A stretch of DNA of 64,000 nucleotides, from contig NZ_CP093302.1 of NCBI RefSeq assembly GCF_024362765.1, positions 3,595,564 to 3,659,563 on the forward strand, in the 5' to 3' direction. Below the pieces are notes generated by a model, which was not told the DNA's origin, searched no databases, and worked only from the letters and a program-made list of their open reading frames with translations. The translations under genes and the position numbers were made by a program. Below are positions 55,634 through 64,000 of this stretch, in pieces (the stretch's first letter is position 1; each line of letters opens with the position of its first letter). The stretch comes from Alkalihalobacillus sp. LMS6 (lineage in GTDB: Bacteria; Bacillota; Bacilli; Bacillales; Bacillaceae_D).

Positions 55634-56242
55634 TTAACCAAATAAGCGATCCCAAAAAGATTCAAACATATCCACAACAAAAAATGACGTTTCGACTTCA
55701 TCTTGATTTTCCACAGGGTCTGCTTCTTCTGCTTCTTTCGCTTCAGCATTATCCATATCTAAAAAGCAAAGCGGCGGAAACAATACACACCACCAGTTTT
55801 CACCTTCACCATCACCAAGCGTCACAAGTACAGCCTGGTACAAGCCCGCTGGATAAACAAGGTTTCCATAAAGCTTTGTTGGAAATGAGACGTCTTTATC
55901 AAACGCCACGTTAAATTGCTGGTCTTTGCCGTACTTAGCTAATTCGTTTTCTACAATGGCTTCGATTTCATCCATATTTCCTTCAATCGTCGTTACTGCT
56001 TCATCGAATGTTTCAACATCGTTGACCCATTTTGTAATTTCTGCATTTATCTCATCGCGGATGTCCCGCTTTAACATTTGGTCACTGACTGAATCACTAT
56101 TGGCGAGAATGCGTAAACGAATGGCATCATCTGTATTAACTTCTTGATGAAATTGATTGACCGCTTGAACGCTTTGCGCTTCCCAACTCATTAGTCCTAC
56201 ACATAAAGAGATTAATAGATAAATGATTGCTTTTGCTTTCAT
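55634..56242 (-). CDS. spoIIR: Stage II sporulation protein SpoIIR
   Basis: The protein has 202 residues from ATG 56242, with AAGGGGCGG upstream. The signal sequence (AIIYLLISLCVGLMSW) is followed by the SpoIIR domain: DDAIRLRILANSDSVSDQMLKRD, QFNVAFDKDVSFPTKLYGN and WWCVLFPPLCFLDMDNA. It is secreted from the forespore and triggers SpoIIGA to process pro-sigma-E in the mother cell. The acidic C-terminal tail is variable in the family. I found no convincing sigma-F promoter. Confidence 0.94.
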   Translation of the reverse strand: MKAKAIIYLLISLCVGLMSWEAQSVQAVNQFHQEVNTDDAIRLRILANSDSVSDQMLKRDIRDEINAEITKWVNDVETFDEAVTTIEGNMDEIEAIVENELAKYGKDQQFNVAFDKDVSFPTKLYGNLVYPAGLYQAVLVTLGDGEGENWWCVLFPPLCFLDMDNAEAKEAEEADPVENQDEVETSFFVVDMFESFWDRLFG

Positions 56243-56324
56243 TGTAAGCACCGCCCCTTCCTCCATAGCATGGTCAGGGCGCTCACAATTTAAACAACGA
56301 ATCGTTCGACAATCTTGTAGTCTA

Positions 56325-57161
56325 TTAAGTTACAGAAATGAGGACGATTCGATCTTTTTTATTAATATCCTCAATGACATCAATCGCCGCTGTCGGAAAT
56401 TGTTCTTGGAAAAGGTTTTTAACTGATTCTCCTTGTCCTGCTCCAACTTCAAGGGCAATCATCGAGCCAGAATGAGTGTATAACGGCGCGTCTTTCGCAA
56501 GTTGTCGATAAACCGTCAACCCATCGTCTCCAGCAAATAAAGCAAGCGCCGGTTCATATTCTCTCACTTGTTCAGCCAGCGACGCGCGATCGGTTTCTGG
56601 AATATATGGGGGATTCGAAACAATGACATCAAATGTTTTGCCACGGACAGGCGCAAACAAATTCCCATGCTTAAAAAGAACATCGGCCTTTAACGTTTTC
56701 GCATTTTTTTGCGCCACAGCAAGTGCGTCTTCTGAAAGATCAATCGCAGTGACATGGGATTCTGGTGATTCTAGTTTAAGGGTAATCGCAATCGCTCCAC
56801 TACCAGTTCCAATGTCCAAAATTCGCTTTGCCCCATCGATCCGTTGCAGAATTGCTAGTACAAGCTCTTCTGTTTCTGGACGAGGAATAAGAACGTCTTT
56901 TGATACGTTAAACACTCGCCCGTAGAACGATTCCGTTCCGATTAAATGTTGGACAGGGACACCCGTCGTCAACGTTTTAACATCTTCTTCAAACGCCTTC
57001 AACGTTGATTCGTCCATAAAATCGTGAAAACTCGCTAATAAAGACGCGCGATCTTTTTGCAGATGATGCCGCAATAACCACTCACCTGCTGGCTCTTCAA
57101 GCTGATGCTCTCGCAAAAAAGACGAAGCCCAGTTCAGAGCTTCGTATACCGTCTTCTTCAT
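56325..57161 (-). CDS. prmC: Release factor glutamine methyltransferase PrmC (HemK)
   Basis: The 278-residue SAM-dependent enzyme has an N-terminal helical RF-binding domain, SAM motif ILDIGTGSGAIAITL near 115 and active-site NPPYIP near 185. It methylates the GGQ glutamine of release factors. Its start shares a base with the prfA stop (TAATG), so enzyme and substrate are cotranslated. Confidence 0.96.
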   Translation of the reverse strand: MKKTVYEALNWASSFLREHQLEEPAGEWLLRHHLQKDRASLLASFHDFMDESTLKAFEEDVKTLTTGVPVQHLIGTESFYGRVFNVSKDVLIPRPETEELVLAILQRIDGAKRILDIGTGSGAIAITLKLESPESHVTAIDLSEDALAVAQKNAKTLKADVLFKHGNLFAPVRGKTFDVIVSNPPYIPETDRASLAEQVREYEPALALFAGDDGLTVYRQLAKDAPLYTHSGSMIALEVGAGQGESVKNLFQEQFPTAAIDVIEDINKKDRIVLISVT

Positions 57162-58231
57162 TACGATTCCGCATTCTTCATTGCTTCAGACTGCTCTTCC
57201 ACAATGAGTGCATCAATAATTTCATCCAATTGGCCTTGCAGGATTTGCTCAAGCTTTTGGATCGTTAAGCCAATACGGTGATCTGTTACGCGACTTTGCG
57301 GGAAATTGTAGGTACGAATTCGCTCAGAACGATCCCCTGTGCCAATCGCACTTTTACGTGCATCTGCGTATTCCGCATGCGCTTCTTGCTGCACTTTATC
57401 AAAAATACGTGCGCGTAATACTTTCATTGCTTTTTCTTTATTTTTAATTTGTGATTTTTCGTCTTGGCACGATACGACGGTATTGGTTGGTAAATGGGTT
57501 AAGCGAACCGCTGACATCGTTGTATTAACACTTTGCCCACCAGGTCCACTCGATGTAAAGGTATCCACACGAATGTCTTTTTCGTGAATATCAATCTCCA
57601 CTTCTTCCGCCTCGGGTAATACAGCTACCGTTGCTGTCGACGTATGAATGCGTCCGCCAGATTCTGTCTTTGGCACACGCTGAACACGGTGAGCCCCATT
57701 TTCATATTTAAGCTTTGAATACGCGCCTGCTCCATTCACCATAAAAATTACTTCTTTATAGCCGCCAATTTCATTTGCTTGAGCTTCAATAATCTCCGTT
57801 TTCCATCCTTGCACTTCCGCAAACCGGTAGTACATTTTAAACAAGTCCGATGCGAAAAGCTGGGCTTCATCTCCACCAGCAGCTCCACGAATTTCAACAA
57901 TAACGTTTTTATCATCATTCGGATCTTTTGGTAGCAAAAGAATTTTCAAACGAGCTTCTAGCTCTTCTTTACGCGTTGACAATTCATCAAGCTCTTCTTT
58001 CACCATTTGGTACATTTCATCATCTAATTTATCTTCTAGCATCGCTTTTGCTTCAAGATACTGCTCATGAACTTCTTTATATTCGCGATAAGCTTGAACG
58101 GTTTCTTCTATTTGCGCTTGTTCCTTAGAATACTCTCGTAATTTGTTTGTATCACTAATTACATCTGGATCACTTAACTGTTCATTTAAAAAATCATATC
58201 GATCTTCAACAGATTGTAAACGATCTAACAC
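57161..58231 (-). CDS. prfA: Peptide chain release factor 1
   Basis: The 356-residue release factor reads UAG and UAA. The peptide anticodon region is near [21 protein letters not shown] (PxT group) and the GGQ loop is [20 protein letters not shown] near 230. The C-terminal [26 protein letters not shown] is standard. A good promoter precedes it. Confidence 0.97.
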   Translation of the reverse strand: MLDRLQSVEDRYDFLNEQLSDPDVISDTNKLREYSKEQAQIEETVQAYREYKEVHEQYLEAKAMLEDKLDDEMYQMVKEELDELSTRKEELEARLKILLLPKDPNDDKNVIVEIRGAAGGDEAQLFASDLFKMYYRFAEVQGWKTEIIEAQANEIGGYKEVIFMVNGAGAYSKLKYENGAHRVQRVPKTESGGRIHTSTATVAVLPEAEEVEIDIHEKDIRVDTFTSSGPGGQSVNTTMSAVRLTHLPTNTVVSCQDEKSQIKNKEKAMKVLRARIFDKVQQEAHAEYADARKSAIGTGDRSERIRTYNFPQSRVTDHRIGLTIQKLEQILQGQLDEIIDALIVEEQSEAMKNAES

Positions 58232-58273
58232 GACGTCACCTCATCTTTATTCCGCTAGCTACATATCCTATCT

Positions 58274-58303
58274 ATTATAGTATATGGCGCTTCTACTGGT
58301 CAA
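58274..58303 (-). promoter_or_regulatory. Sigma-A promoter of prfA-prmC
   Basis: On the minus strand TTGACC (58303-58298) and a perfect TATAAT (58279-58274) are spaced by 18 bases, 42 bases before the prfA ATG. Confidence 0.7.
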
Positions 58304-58390
58304 TGCACCCTCATGATGCGGTTTGTATTCTTCCTCTCTTGGGAATACTACCTAGAGCGAATACAAGTTCAGAAAAAAGGCGGGATAACG

Positions 58391-59710
58391 GTGAAATATG
58401 TCATAATTGGCGGTGATGCGGCAGGTATGAGTGCAGCGATGCAGCTTGTACGGAACGATGCCCAAGCAGAAATAACCGTTTTAGAAAAAGGAGACCATTA
58501 TTCATACGCACAGTGCGGACTTCCTTACTGGATTGGCGGCGATATTGATGGGGAAGAAAAACTTGTCGCACGTGACGCAGACACGTACCGAATTAAACAC
58601 GGCATTGATGCGCGAACTCAACATGAAGTCACATCCATTGATGTTAAAGAAAAGCGTGTAGCAGGAAGCAATTTTGACATCCCCTACGATAAATTATTAA
58701 TCGCATCTGGCGCTAGACCCTTTATACCTGATTGGGAGAATAAAGATTTAAACGGAATTTATACATTAAAAACCATTCCAGATGCAAAGAAAATTATCGA
58801 GCGTCTAGAAGGAAAACGACGCAATATTACAGTAATCGGCGGAGGATCAATCGGTCTCGAGATTGCGGAAAATGTTTGCAAAGCCGGTCACCAAGTACGC
58901 ATTCTTGAACGATCCGCACGACTCGCGATGAATTTTGATAAAGAAATGACCGATCACATTCATGAGAAAGCAATTGATGAAGGGATTCAACTTGATTTAA
59001 ATCATGATATTCAAGGATTTAAAAGCGACGAACAAGGCAATGTGACTGCGGTAGTGACAAATTTATCTGAATGTAAAACAGACCTCGTCATTGTAGCAGT
59101 AGGCGTTCGCCCTAACACAGATTTTCTAGCTAGTACCGGCATCCACCTTGATCAAAACAGAGCTATTAAAGTAAACCGCTACATGGAAACGAATGTAGAA
59201 GACATCTATGCAGCTGGAGATTGCGCAACGCAGTACCATCGCTTAACAGATAAAGATACGTACTTCCCACTCGGTACACACGCTAATAAACAAGGGAGAA
59301 TTGCCGGTTTAAATATGTGCGGAAAACCTCGAGTCTTTAAAGGAATCGTCGGCACACAGATTTATCAATTTTTCGATTTAGCGTTAGCACGAACAGGCTT
59401 GTCTTCACGAGAAATTGAAGAATTAGGTTTTCCTTACAAGTGTGTACAAGCTAAGCTCCCTCACGTAGCAGCTTATTACCCGACCCATGAGCCTCTTCTT
59501 ATTCGGCTTCAATACAACGAAAAAACAGGCGAAGTATTAGGAGGTCAATTTATCGGTACAAAAGGTGTCGACAAACGATGTGATGTGCTCGCAACGGCGT
59601 TGTACCACGGCATGACTATGCAAGACCTTGAAGAGCTTGATTTAGGCTATTCACCACCGTTTAATAGCGTATGGGACCCTCTTCAACAAACAGCTCGCAG
59701 ACGAACGTAG
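58391..59710 (+). CDS. CoA-disulfide reductase-like FAD/NAD(P)H disulfide oxidoreductase
   Basis: The protein has 439 residues from GTG 58391, which follows AAAGGCGGG; a 26-codon upstream extension crosses the prfA promoter. The FAD motif is VIIGGDAAGMSAAMQL. A single redox Cys42 lies in YAQCGLPYWIGG, as in CoA-disulfide reductase and NADH oxidase/peroxidase. The NAD(P)H motif is ITVIGGGSIGLEIAENV near 155, and IYAAGDCATQYH binds FAD. The C-terminal dimer domain is normal. It probably reduces CoA disulfide or related low-molecular-weight disulfides in redox balance. It is plus-strand and interrupts the prfA-tdk neighbourhood. Confidence 0.85.
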   Translation: MKYVIIGGDAAGMSAAMQLVRNDAQAEITVLEKGDHYSYAQCGLPYWIGGDIDGEEKLVARDADTYRIKHGIDARTQHEVTSIDVKEKRVAGSNFDIPYDKLLIASGARPFIPDWENKDLNGIYTLKTIPDAKKIIERLEGKRRNITVIGGGSIGLEIAENVCKAGHQVRILERSARLAMNFDKEMTDHIHEKAIDEGIQLDLNHDIQGFKSDEQGNVTAVVTNLSECKTDLVIVAVGVRPNTDFLASTGIHLDQNRAIKVNRYMETNVEDIYAAGDCATQYHRLTDKDTYFPLGTHANKQGRIAGLNMCGKPRVFKGIVGTQIYQFFDLALARTGLSSREIEELGFPYKCVQAKLPHVAAYYPTHEPLLIRLQYNEKTGEVLGGQFIGTKGVDKRCDVLATALYHGMTMQDLEELDLGYSPPFNSVWDPLQQTARRRT

Positions 59711-59721
59711 CATAGATAAGC

Positions 59722-59773
59722 AAAAAAGCTGACCCACAAGGTTCGAGTCGAGCCTCTGGGTCCAGCTTTTTTT
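59722..59773. terminator. Bidirectional terminator between the disulfide reductase and YhcN-like genes
   Basis: AAAAAAGCTG ... CAGCTTTTTTT with an inner ACCCA/TGGGT stem lies between convergent genes and overlaps the end of the lipoprotein gene. Confidence 0.8.
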
Positions 59774-60206
59774 AGCGGAGATGAACATCATAACGCGGAA
59801 TCTCATTTTTGAGCGCCTTCTCTAATTCTCTATAGTGCTGCTCGGTTTCCGCTTTGTCCCAATCGTGATCAGGATGTGCTTTCGCATAAATATGACCGCC
59901 ATTGACGATGGCCACACCTGATCGGAAGCCATGTTTTTCAATGATTTCTTCAACGTATCGAGCATCATCTTCTAGCGTCGTATGCTTAGCATTTGGATTC
60001 ACATAACTGGCACCAAGGTTCGTTTGTCCTTGCGGGTATGAATCATTCTCATGCTTCATGTGTCCGAAGTTAAGTGGACCTGGACCAAATGCACCCATGC
60101 CACGATCATGTTTCTCGTGTGCATTGGTCGCATTCATATCGCTTCCACATCCTGATAGCAGTACAAGGGCAGCAACCCCCGCTGTCATTACTTTTGCGAT
60201 CTTCAT
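59772..60206 (-). CDS. YhcN/YlaJ-type sporulation lipoprotein
   Basis: The protein has 144 residues from ATG 60206, with AAAGGGGGAG upstream. Signal peptide and lipobox are VAALVLLSGCGS. A His/Gly/Met-rich linker (HEKHDRGMGAFGPGPLNFGHMKHEND) follows, then an alpha/beta domain: LEDDARYVEEIIEKHGFRSGVAIVNGGHIYAKA resembles YhcN/YlaJ spore lipoproteins. The family is made late in sporulation and affects spore outgrowth or the inner membrane. The assignment is by pattern only and moderately sure. Confidence 0.72.
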   Translation of the reverse strand: MKIAKVMTAGVAALVLLSGCGSDMNATNAHEKHDRGMGAFGPGPLNFGHMKHENDSYPQGQTNLGASYVNPNAKHTTLEDDARYVEEIIEKHGFRSGVAIVNGGHIYAKAHPDHDWDKAETEQHYRELEKALKNEIPRYDVHLR

Positions 60207-60284
60207 GCTTCTCCCCCTTTTTACCATATCGAAATATGGCTACCTTAGGGTTCCACAAGAATGATCATCCCATTCTCAGTTGTT

Positions 60285-60857
60285 TTACAACGGAGGGTTG
60301 CTGTGACATTTGCGGCAAACGGGGTAGTACTGATCGTTGCCGCCGATTTGAATTTGATCCCCTGTATAAATCGGCTTTCCTTTATCGTCCACGCGTAAGT
60401 TCATAATCGCTTTTTTATGACAGAACCAGCAAATGGTTTTCATTTCTTCAATTTTATCTGCGTAAATGAGCATATGCCGACTACCTTCAAACAGCTCGTT
60501 TTGAAAATCGTTCTTCAATCCAAACGCCATTACTGGTATGGATAACTCGTCGACGATCATGGCAAGCTGGCGCACATGTTCTTTTGATAAAAATTGAACC
60601 TCATCAATTAATACACAGTACGGTTTTTGTTCCGCATGTTTTACAACTTCAAAAATATTCGTATCTGCAAAAACCGAAATCGCGGCTCTTCTTAAGCCTA
60701 CGCGACTGGATACATACCCGACTTCATCTCTCGTATCTATGCCAGATGTAAACAACAATACAGGTTTGTTCTGCTCCTCATAATTGGAAGCCACTTTTAA
60801 AATTTCAAAAGATTTTCCACTATTCATTGCACCGTATTTAAAAAACAGTTGTGGCAT
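60285..60857 (-). CDS. tdk: Thymidine kinase
   Basis: This 190-residue type II thymidine kinase has P-loop [14 protein letters not shown] near 8, [11 protein letters not shown] (Asp/Glu of the Mg site) near 86 and two zinc Cys pairs: CWFCHKK near 143 and CRKCH near 182. It phosphorylates thymidine to dTMP. GGAGGG lies ahead of the ATG. It lies between the inserted lipoprotein gene and rpmE, as expected from B. subtilis. Confidence 0.95.
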   Translation of the reverse strand: MPQLFFKYGAMNSGKSFEILKVASNYEEQNKPVLLFTSGIDTRDEVGYVSSRVGLRRAAISVFADTNIFEVVKHAEQKPYCVLIDEVQFLSKEHVRQLAMIVDELSIPVMAFGLKNDFQNELFEGSRHMLIYADKIEEMKTICWFCHKKAIMNLRVDDKGKPIYTGDQIQIGGNDQYYPVCRKCHSNPPL

Positions 60858-60884
60858 ATGACCCTCCTAAAGCGTGTGTATCAT

Positions 60885-60918
60885 AAAAAAAGACAGGCAA
60901 TCGTGACTGCCTGTCTTT
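60885..60918 (-). terminator. Terminator of rpmE
   Basis: AAGACAGGCA / TGCCTGTCTT 10-bp stem followed on the minus strand by TTTTTATG, 7 bases after the stop. Confidence 0.85.
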
Positions 60919-60924
60919 TGCTTC

Positions 60925-61167
60925 TTATAGGTTGTATTTCTTTTTGAATTTATCAACACGACCACCAGCATCAGCAAGCTTTTGCTTACCAGTGTAGAAT
61001 GGGTGTGAATCCGAAGAAATCTCAACTTTAATAAGTGGATAAGTGTTGCCATCTTCCCACTCAACTGTTTCGTTAGAACCACGAGTAGAACCAGTTAGGA
61101 ACTTGAAGCCCGTGCTCGTATCTAAGAATACAACTTTTTGATACGTTGGATGGATTTCTGCTTTCAT
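60925..61167 (-). CDS. rpmE2: 50S ribosomal protein L31, type B (zinc-independent)
   Basis: The 80-residue protein reads [20 protein letters not shown] ... [28 protein letters not shown]. It has no cysteine, so it is the type B (YtiA-like) form, which lacks the CxxC zinc site. It nevertheless occupies the rpmE position beside rho and tdk, where B. subtilis keeps the zinc-binding form. No Zur-box-like palindrome is visible upstream. GGAGATG lies ahead of the ATG. Confidence 0.95.
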   Translation of the reverse strand: MKAEIHPTYQKVVFLDTSTGFKFLTGSTRGSNETVEWEDGNTYPLIKVEISSDSHPFYTGKQKLADAGGRVDKFKKKYNL

Positions 61168-61267
61168 TGCATTTCATCTCCTTTTGCCCTGAATCAAATT
61201 TGAGACAGAGTTTTCCTCACATAACCGAAATTATATCAAGACAGCCACCATATTGCAAGATCAAGTT

Positions 61268-62536
61268 TTAAGAGCGACGTTTACCAGTCATTTCTGCCTG
61301 CATTTCTTCAAAAAACTCGACATTGGTTTTTGTTTCTTTCACACGACGGATAAATTGGTCGGTAAAGTCAGGCGACTCATTCATGGTTTTACGGATTGTC
61401 CAGAGCTTATCAAGCTGCGATTTCGGCATAAGAAGCTCTTCTTTTCGTGTACCAGAACGACGAATATCGATGGAAGGGAAAATTCTTCTTTCTGCCAAAC
61501 GACGGTCTAAGTGAAGCTCCATATTCCCTGTCCCTTTAAATTCTTCGTAAATGACGTCATCCATTCGTGATCCTGTATCAACGAGTGCAGTCGCTAATAT
61601 CGTTAAGCTTCCGCCCTCTTCAATGTTTCGCGCTGCACCAAAGAATCGTTTTGGACGGTGGAAAGCAGCTGGGTCAATCCCCCCAGATAGCGTACGTCCA
61701 CTTGGCGGAATGACAAGATTGTACGCACGAGCAAGACGAGTAATCGAGTCCATTAAAATGACCACATCTTTTTTGTGTTCGACGAGACGCATCGCACGTT
61801 CCAACACGAGTTCTGCCACTTTAATATGGTTTTCTGGAACTTCATCAAAGGTTGAGCTGACAACTTCTCCTTTTATGGAACGTTCCATGTCTGTTACTTC
61901 TTCAGGACGCTCGTCAATTAATAAGACGATCAGTTCAACAGAAGGGTGCTTTTCAGCAATACTGTTGGCCACTTCCTTCATTAAAGAAGTCTTTCCTGCT
62001 TTTGGCGGGGCAACTATTAAGCCACGTTGACCAAATCCAACTGGCGAGACCATATCAATAATTCGCGAAGACACACGACCTGGCTTCGATTCTAAATCGA
62101 TTTTCACATCTGGATAAAGAGGCGTTAGCGCCGGGAAATGAGGTCGCTCTCTAGATGATTCAGGTGAATCGCCATTAACCGCTTCAACATGAAGAAGACC
62201 GTGATACCGCTCATTGTCTTTAGGCGGACGCACTTTCCCTGAAACTTTATCTCCGTTTCTTAAATCAAATCGTCTAATCTGAGATGCGGAAATATAAATA
62301 TCTTCTGTACTTGGCAAGTAATTAATTGGTCGTAAAAAGCCAAAACCTTCACTTTGGATGATTTCAAGTACGCCTTCCATAAACAATAGTCCGTCTTGCT
62401 CCGCTTGTCCTTTTAAAATAGCAAAAATTAGTTCTTTTTTTGTTAGTTTACTGTAATAAGAGACTTTAAACGTTTTGGCTTGTTGATACAATTCTTTTAA
62501 CGTCATATTCTCTAATTCTGAAATACTTACGCTCAT
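61268..62536 (-). CDS. rho: Transcription termination factor Rho
   Basis: This 422-residue RNA-dependent hexameric ATPase has an N-terminal helical domain ([16 protein letters not shown]) and an RNA-binding cold-shock-like domain ([21 protein letters not shown]). Walker A is [15 protein letters not shown] near 175, Walker [17 protein letters not shown] near 260, and the Q/R-loops follow. ATG 62536 gives [11 protein letters not shown], matching B. subtilis; the ribosome site is weak (GTGGTG). The long C-terminal tail lacks Asn-rich inserts. The bicyclomycin-contact region [20 protein letters not shown] is conserved. Confidence 0.96.
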   Translation of the reverse strand: MSVSISELENMTLKELYQQAKTFKVSYYSKLTKKELIFAILKGQAEQDGLLFMEGVLEIIQSEGFGFLRPINYLPSTEDIYISASQIRRFDLRNGDKVSGKVRPPKDNERYHGLLHVEAVNGDSPESSRERPHFPALTPLYPDVKIDLESKPGRVSSRIIDMVSPVGFGQRGLIVAPPKAGKTSLMKEVANSIAEKHPSVELIVLLIDERPEEVTDMERSIKGEVVSSTFDEVPENHIKVAELVLERAMRLVEHKKDVVILMDSITRLARAYNLVIPPSGRTLSGGIDPAAFHRPKRFFGAARNIEEGGSLTILATALVDTGSRMDDVIYEEFKGTGNMELHLDRRLAERRIFPSIDIRRSGTRKEELLMPKSQLDKLWTIRKTMNESPDFTDQFIRRVKETKTNVEFFEEMQAEMTGKRRS

Positions 62537-62734
62537 TAAGGTCACCACGCTTTATCATTATCGTTCTATTCCTTTTTTGACAGACGACGAACGAAAACGT
62601 CTATCTACATATATAAAAATTTACTCATTTAACTTTAGTCATGAATTTTTTAACAAGGAAGGAAAATGGAGAAAAGTATTTATAGAAGGAAGTAACTAAA
62701 CTTTATTTTAACCATATTTACTAGAATTAATCAA

Positions 62735-62758
62735 TAAAAAAAGGGAGAAAAACTCCCT
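62735..62758 (-). terminator. Terminator of glpX
   Basis: GAGGGAG-TTTTT-CTCCC hairpin followed on the minus strand by TTTTTTT, about 75 bases after the glpX stop. A second hairpin (CGCGATTC / GAATCGCG at 62782-62813) lies between gene and terminator. Confidence 0.8.
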
Positions 62759-62832
62759 CAGGTTATTTTACATCAAATGGACGCGATTCGCACGTAACAA
62801 CAGCAGAATCGCGCCATGGTATTAACTGCATC

Positions 62833-63798
62833 TTAGCGCATAACAAGGTCTGGTTTTTTCTTCATACTATGCGTACCGTCGACAAATCGTACTGTGCCTG
62901 ATTTTGCACGCATAACAAGGGACTGGGTATTTGCTTTCGTTCCTTTGTAACGAACTCCAGTAAGCAATTCTCCATCCGTAACGCCTGTAGCTGCGAATAT
63001 GCAATCGTCTCCGCGAACTAAATCTTCCATACGAAGAATTTTATTTACATCTGTAATGCCCATCTCTTTACAGCGTGCAAGCTCAAGGTCTGATTGTGGC
63101 AATAGTTTTCCTTGGAAATCGCCACCTAAACATTTAAGTCCTGCAGCAGCAAGAACACCTTCTGGCGCTCCACCTGAACCCATTAATAAGTCGACACCGG
63201 TATCGTCAAAGCCGGTATTTACAGCAGCAGCGACATCGCCATCAGACAGTAATTTAATTCGTGCACCAGCTTTTCGAATGTCATGAATTAATTTCTCATG
63301 GCGAGGTCGATTCAATAGCGTCACAACAAGATCTTCAATATCTTTATTTTTTGCTTTCGCAACCGCTTTTAGATTATCAAGGACAGGGGCATCAATATCC
63401 ACTTTCCCTACAGATTCAGGGCCAACTGCGAGCTTATCCATATACATATCCGGCGCGTGCAGCAAATTACCATGATCCGCAACCGCTAGAACGGCTAATG
63501 CATTCCACTGACCATATGCAAGAATATTCGTTCCTTCAAGAGGGTCAACTGCAACATCTACACGAGGACCGTAGCCATTGCCTAACTTTTCCCCAATATA
63601 AAGCATTGGTGCTTCGTCCATTTCCCCTTCACCAATAACAACCGTCCCTTTCATCGGGATCGTGTCGAACACGTCTCTCATTGCTTCTGTTGCCGCTCGA
63701 TCTGCCTCTTCTTTGTTCCCTCGACCCATCCAACGACCAGAAGCAAGCGCAGCCGCTTCTGTCACGCGGACAAGTTCCATTGATAAACTACGTTCCAT
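62833..63798 (-). CDS. glpX: Fructose-1,6-bisphosphatase class II
   Basis: The 321-residue gluconeogenic enzyme starts [20 protein letters not shown], with metal site [11 protein letters not shown] near 60, [13 protein letters not shown] near 85 and [20 protein letters not shown] near 190. It lies between murAB and rho, the B. subtilis ywjI position. GGAGGATAC precedes the ATG by a usable distance. Confidence 0.96.
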   Translation of the reverse strand: MERSLSMELVRVTEAAALASGRWMGRGNKEEADRAATEAMRDVFDTIPMKGTVVIGEGEMDEAPMLYIGEKLGNGYGPRVDVAVDPLEGTNILAYGQWNALAVLAVADHGNLLHAPDMYMDKLAVGPESVGKVDIDAPVLDNLKAVAKAKNKDIEDLVVTLLNRPRHEKLIHDIRKAGARIKLLSDGDVAAAVNTGFDDTGVDLLMGSGGAPEGVLAAAGLKCLGGDFQGKLLPQSDLELARCKEMGITDVNKILRMEDLVRGDDCIFAATGVTDGELLTGVRYKGTKANTQSLVMRAKSGTVRFVDGTHSMKKKPDLVMR

Positions 63799-63828
63799 TA
63801 TTTTGTATCCTCCCGAATGTTCAAGCCC

Positions 63829-64000
63829 TTATGATTGATTCACTTGCTCAATTTCTTCTTCGTTTAACTCTTCACGCCACACAATTGCTCCTAAATCACG
63901 AAGCTTCTCTTCTAGATGTTCATAGCCACGATCGATATGTTCGACCCCAGAAATTTCCGTCACACCGTCTGCCATTAATCCAGCAATAATAAGTGCCGCT
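63829..64000 (-). CDS. murAB: UDP-N-acetylglucosamine 1-carboxyvinyltransferase, second paralogue (MurAB/MurZ), partial
   Basis: Only the last 56 codons are present: [38 protein letters not shown], then an acidic tail ending VNQS. It matches the MurA C-terminus (compare [18 protein letters not shown] of the first copy). The position upstream of glpX fits murAB/murZ of Bacillus. The catalytic Cys lies outside the window. Confidence 0.92.
   Translation of the reverse strand, partial: AALIIAGLMADGVTEISGVEHIDRGYEHLEEKLRDLGAIVWREELNEEEIEQVNQS

Overview
The window looks like a stretch of chromosome from an aerobic, endospore-forming Bacillaceae bacterium. Gene order and protein sequences point to the alkaliphilic Shouchella/Alkalihalobacillus type. 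The core matches the Bacillus subtilis ywq/mbl/atp/ywl/rho region as I remember it: flhP-flhO-mbl-spoIIID-spoIIQ-spoIID-murAA-ywmB-ywzB-atp operon, then upp-glyA-ywlG-rpiB-ywlE-mntP-ywlC-ywlB-spoIIR-prmC-prfA, then tdk-rpmE-rho-glpX-murAB. ATP synthase subunits a and c carry residues typical of alkaliphiles. The spore germination and sporulation genes (GerA/B/C family, SpoIID, SpoIIQ, SpoIIR, SpoIIID) establish a spore former.

Layout. 1-3 kb: a citrate/dicarboxylate-type two-component system followed by a tricarboxylate-binding lipoprotein gene with a probable CcpA site. 3-4.8 kb: an acyl-CoA ligase. 5-7.2 kb: a bacterial tyrosine kinase module (Wzz-type modulator, kinase, PHP phosphatase). 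An LCP-family cell wall polymer ligase is divergent to it at 7.5 kb. 8.5-9.8 kb: a paired SMR exporter with a divergent TetR repressor and a perfect palindromic operator. 9.9-14.8 kb: accessory genes, rodA and galE. 14.8-17.8 kb: a Y-family polymerase with two LexA-like boxes, then an NlpC/P60 wall hydrolase with a WalR-like box. 18.3-24.3 kb: a ureohydrolase with an altered metal motif, a YhgE/Pip membrane protein, fabZ, an esterase and azoreductase. 24.4-28.2 kb: a gerA-gerB-gerC operon. 28.3-36.8 kb: flagellar basal-body genes, shape (mbl), wall (murA) and sporulation genes. 37-44.3 kb: the complete nine-gene atp operon with an excellent sigma-A promoter. 44.6-46.9 kb: a Vpr-like subtilase. 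47-64 kb: the upp to murAB block.

From about 14.8 kb to the end nearly every gene lies on the minus strand. Only the esterase and the CoA-disulfide-reductase-like gene are on the plus strand. This agrees with replication moving against the printed direction, as in the left replichore of B. subtilis.

Most genes are ordinary housekeeping genes in conserved order, and I found no phage, insertion sequence, CRISPR array, tRNA or rRNA. The most notable non-coding signal is a cluster of six DnaA-box 9-mers around the start of ywlC, four of them in the ywlC-ywlB gap and two inside the ywlC coding sequence. Other items worth a second look are the Asp-to-Cys change in the ureohydrolase, a GerC protein without a lipobox cysteine, the WalR and LexA sites, repeats at the atp promoter, and a zinc-free type L31 in the rpmE position. 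Starts were corrected where the Shine-Dalgarno sequence and family alignment disagreed with the longest ORF. All assignments are from reading the sequence, and references to other organisms are from memory.
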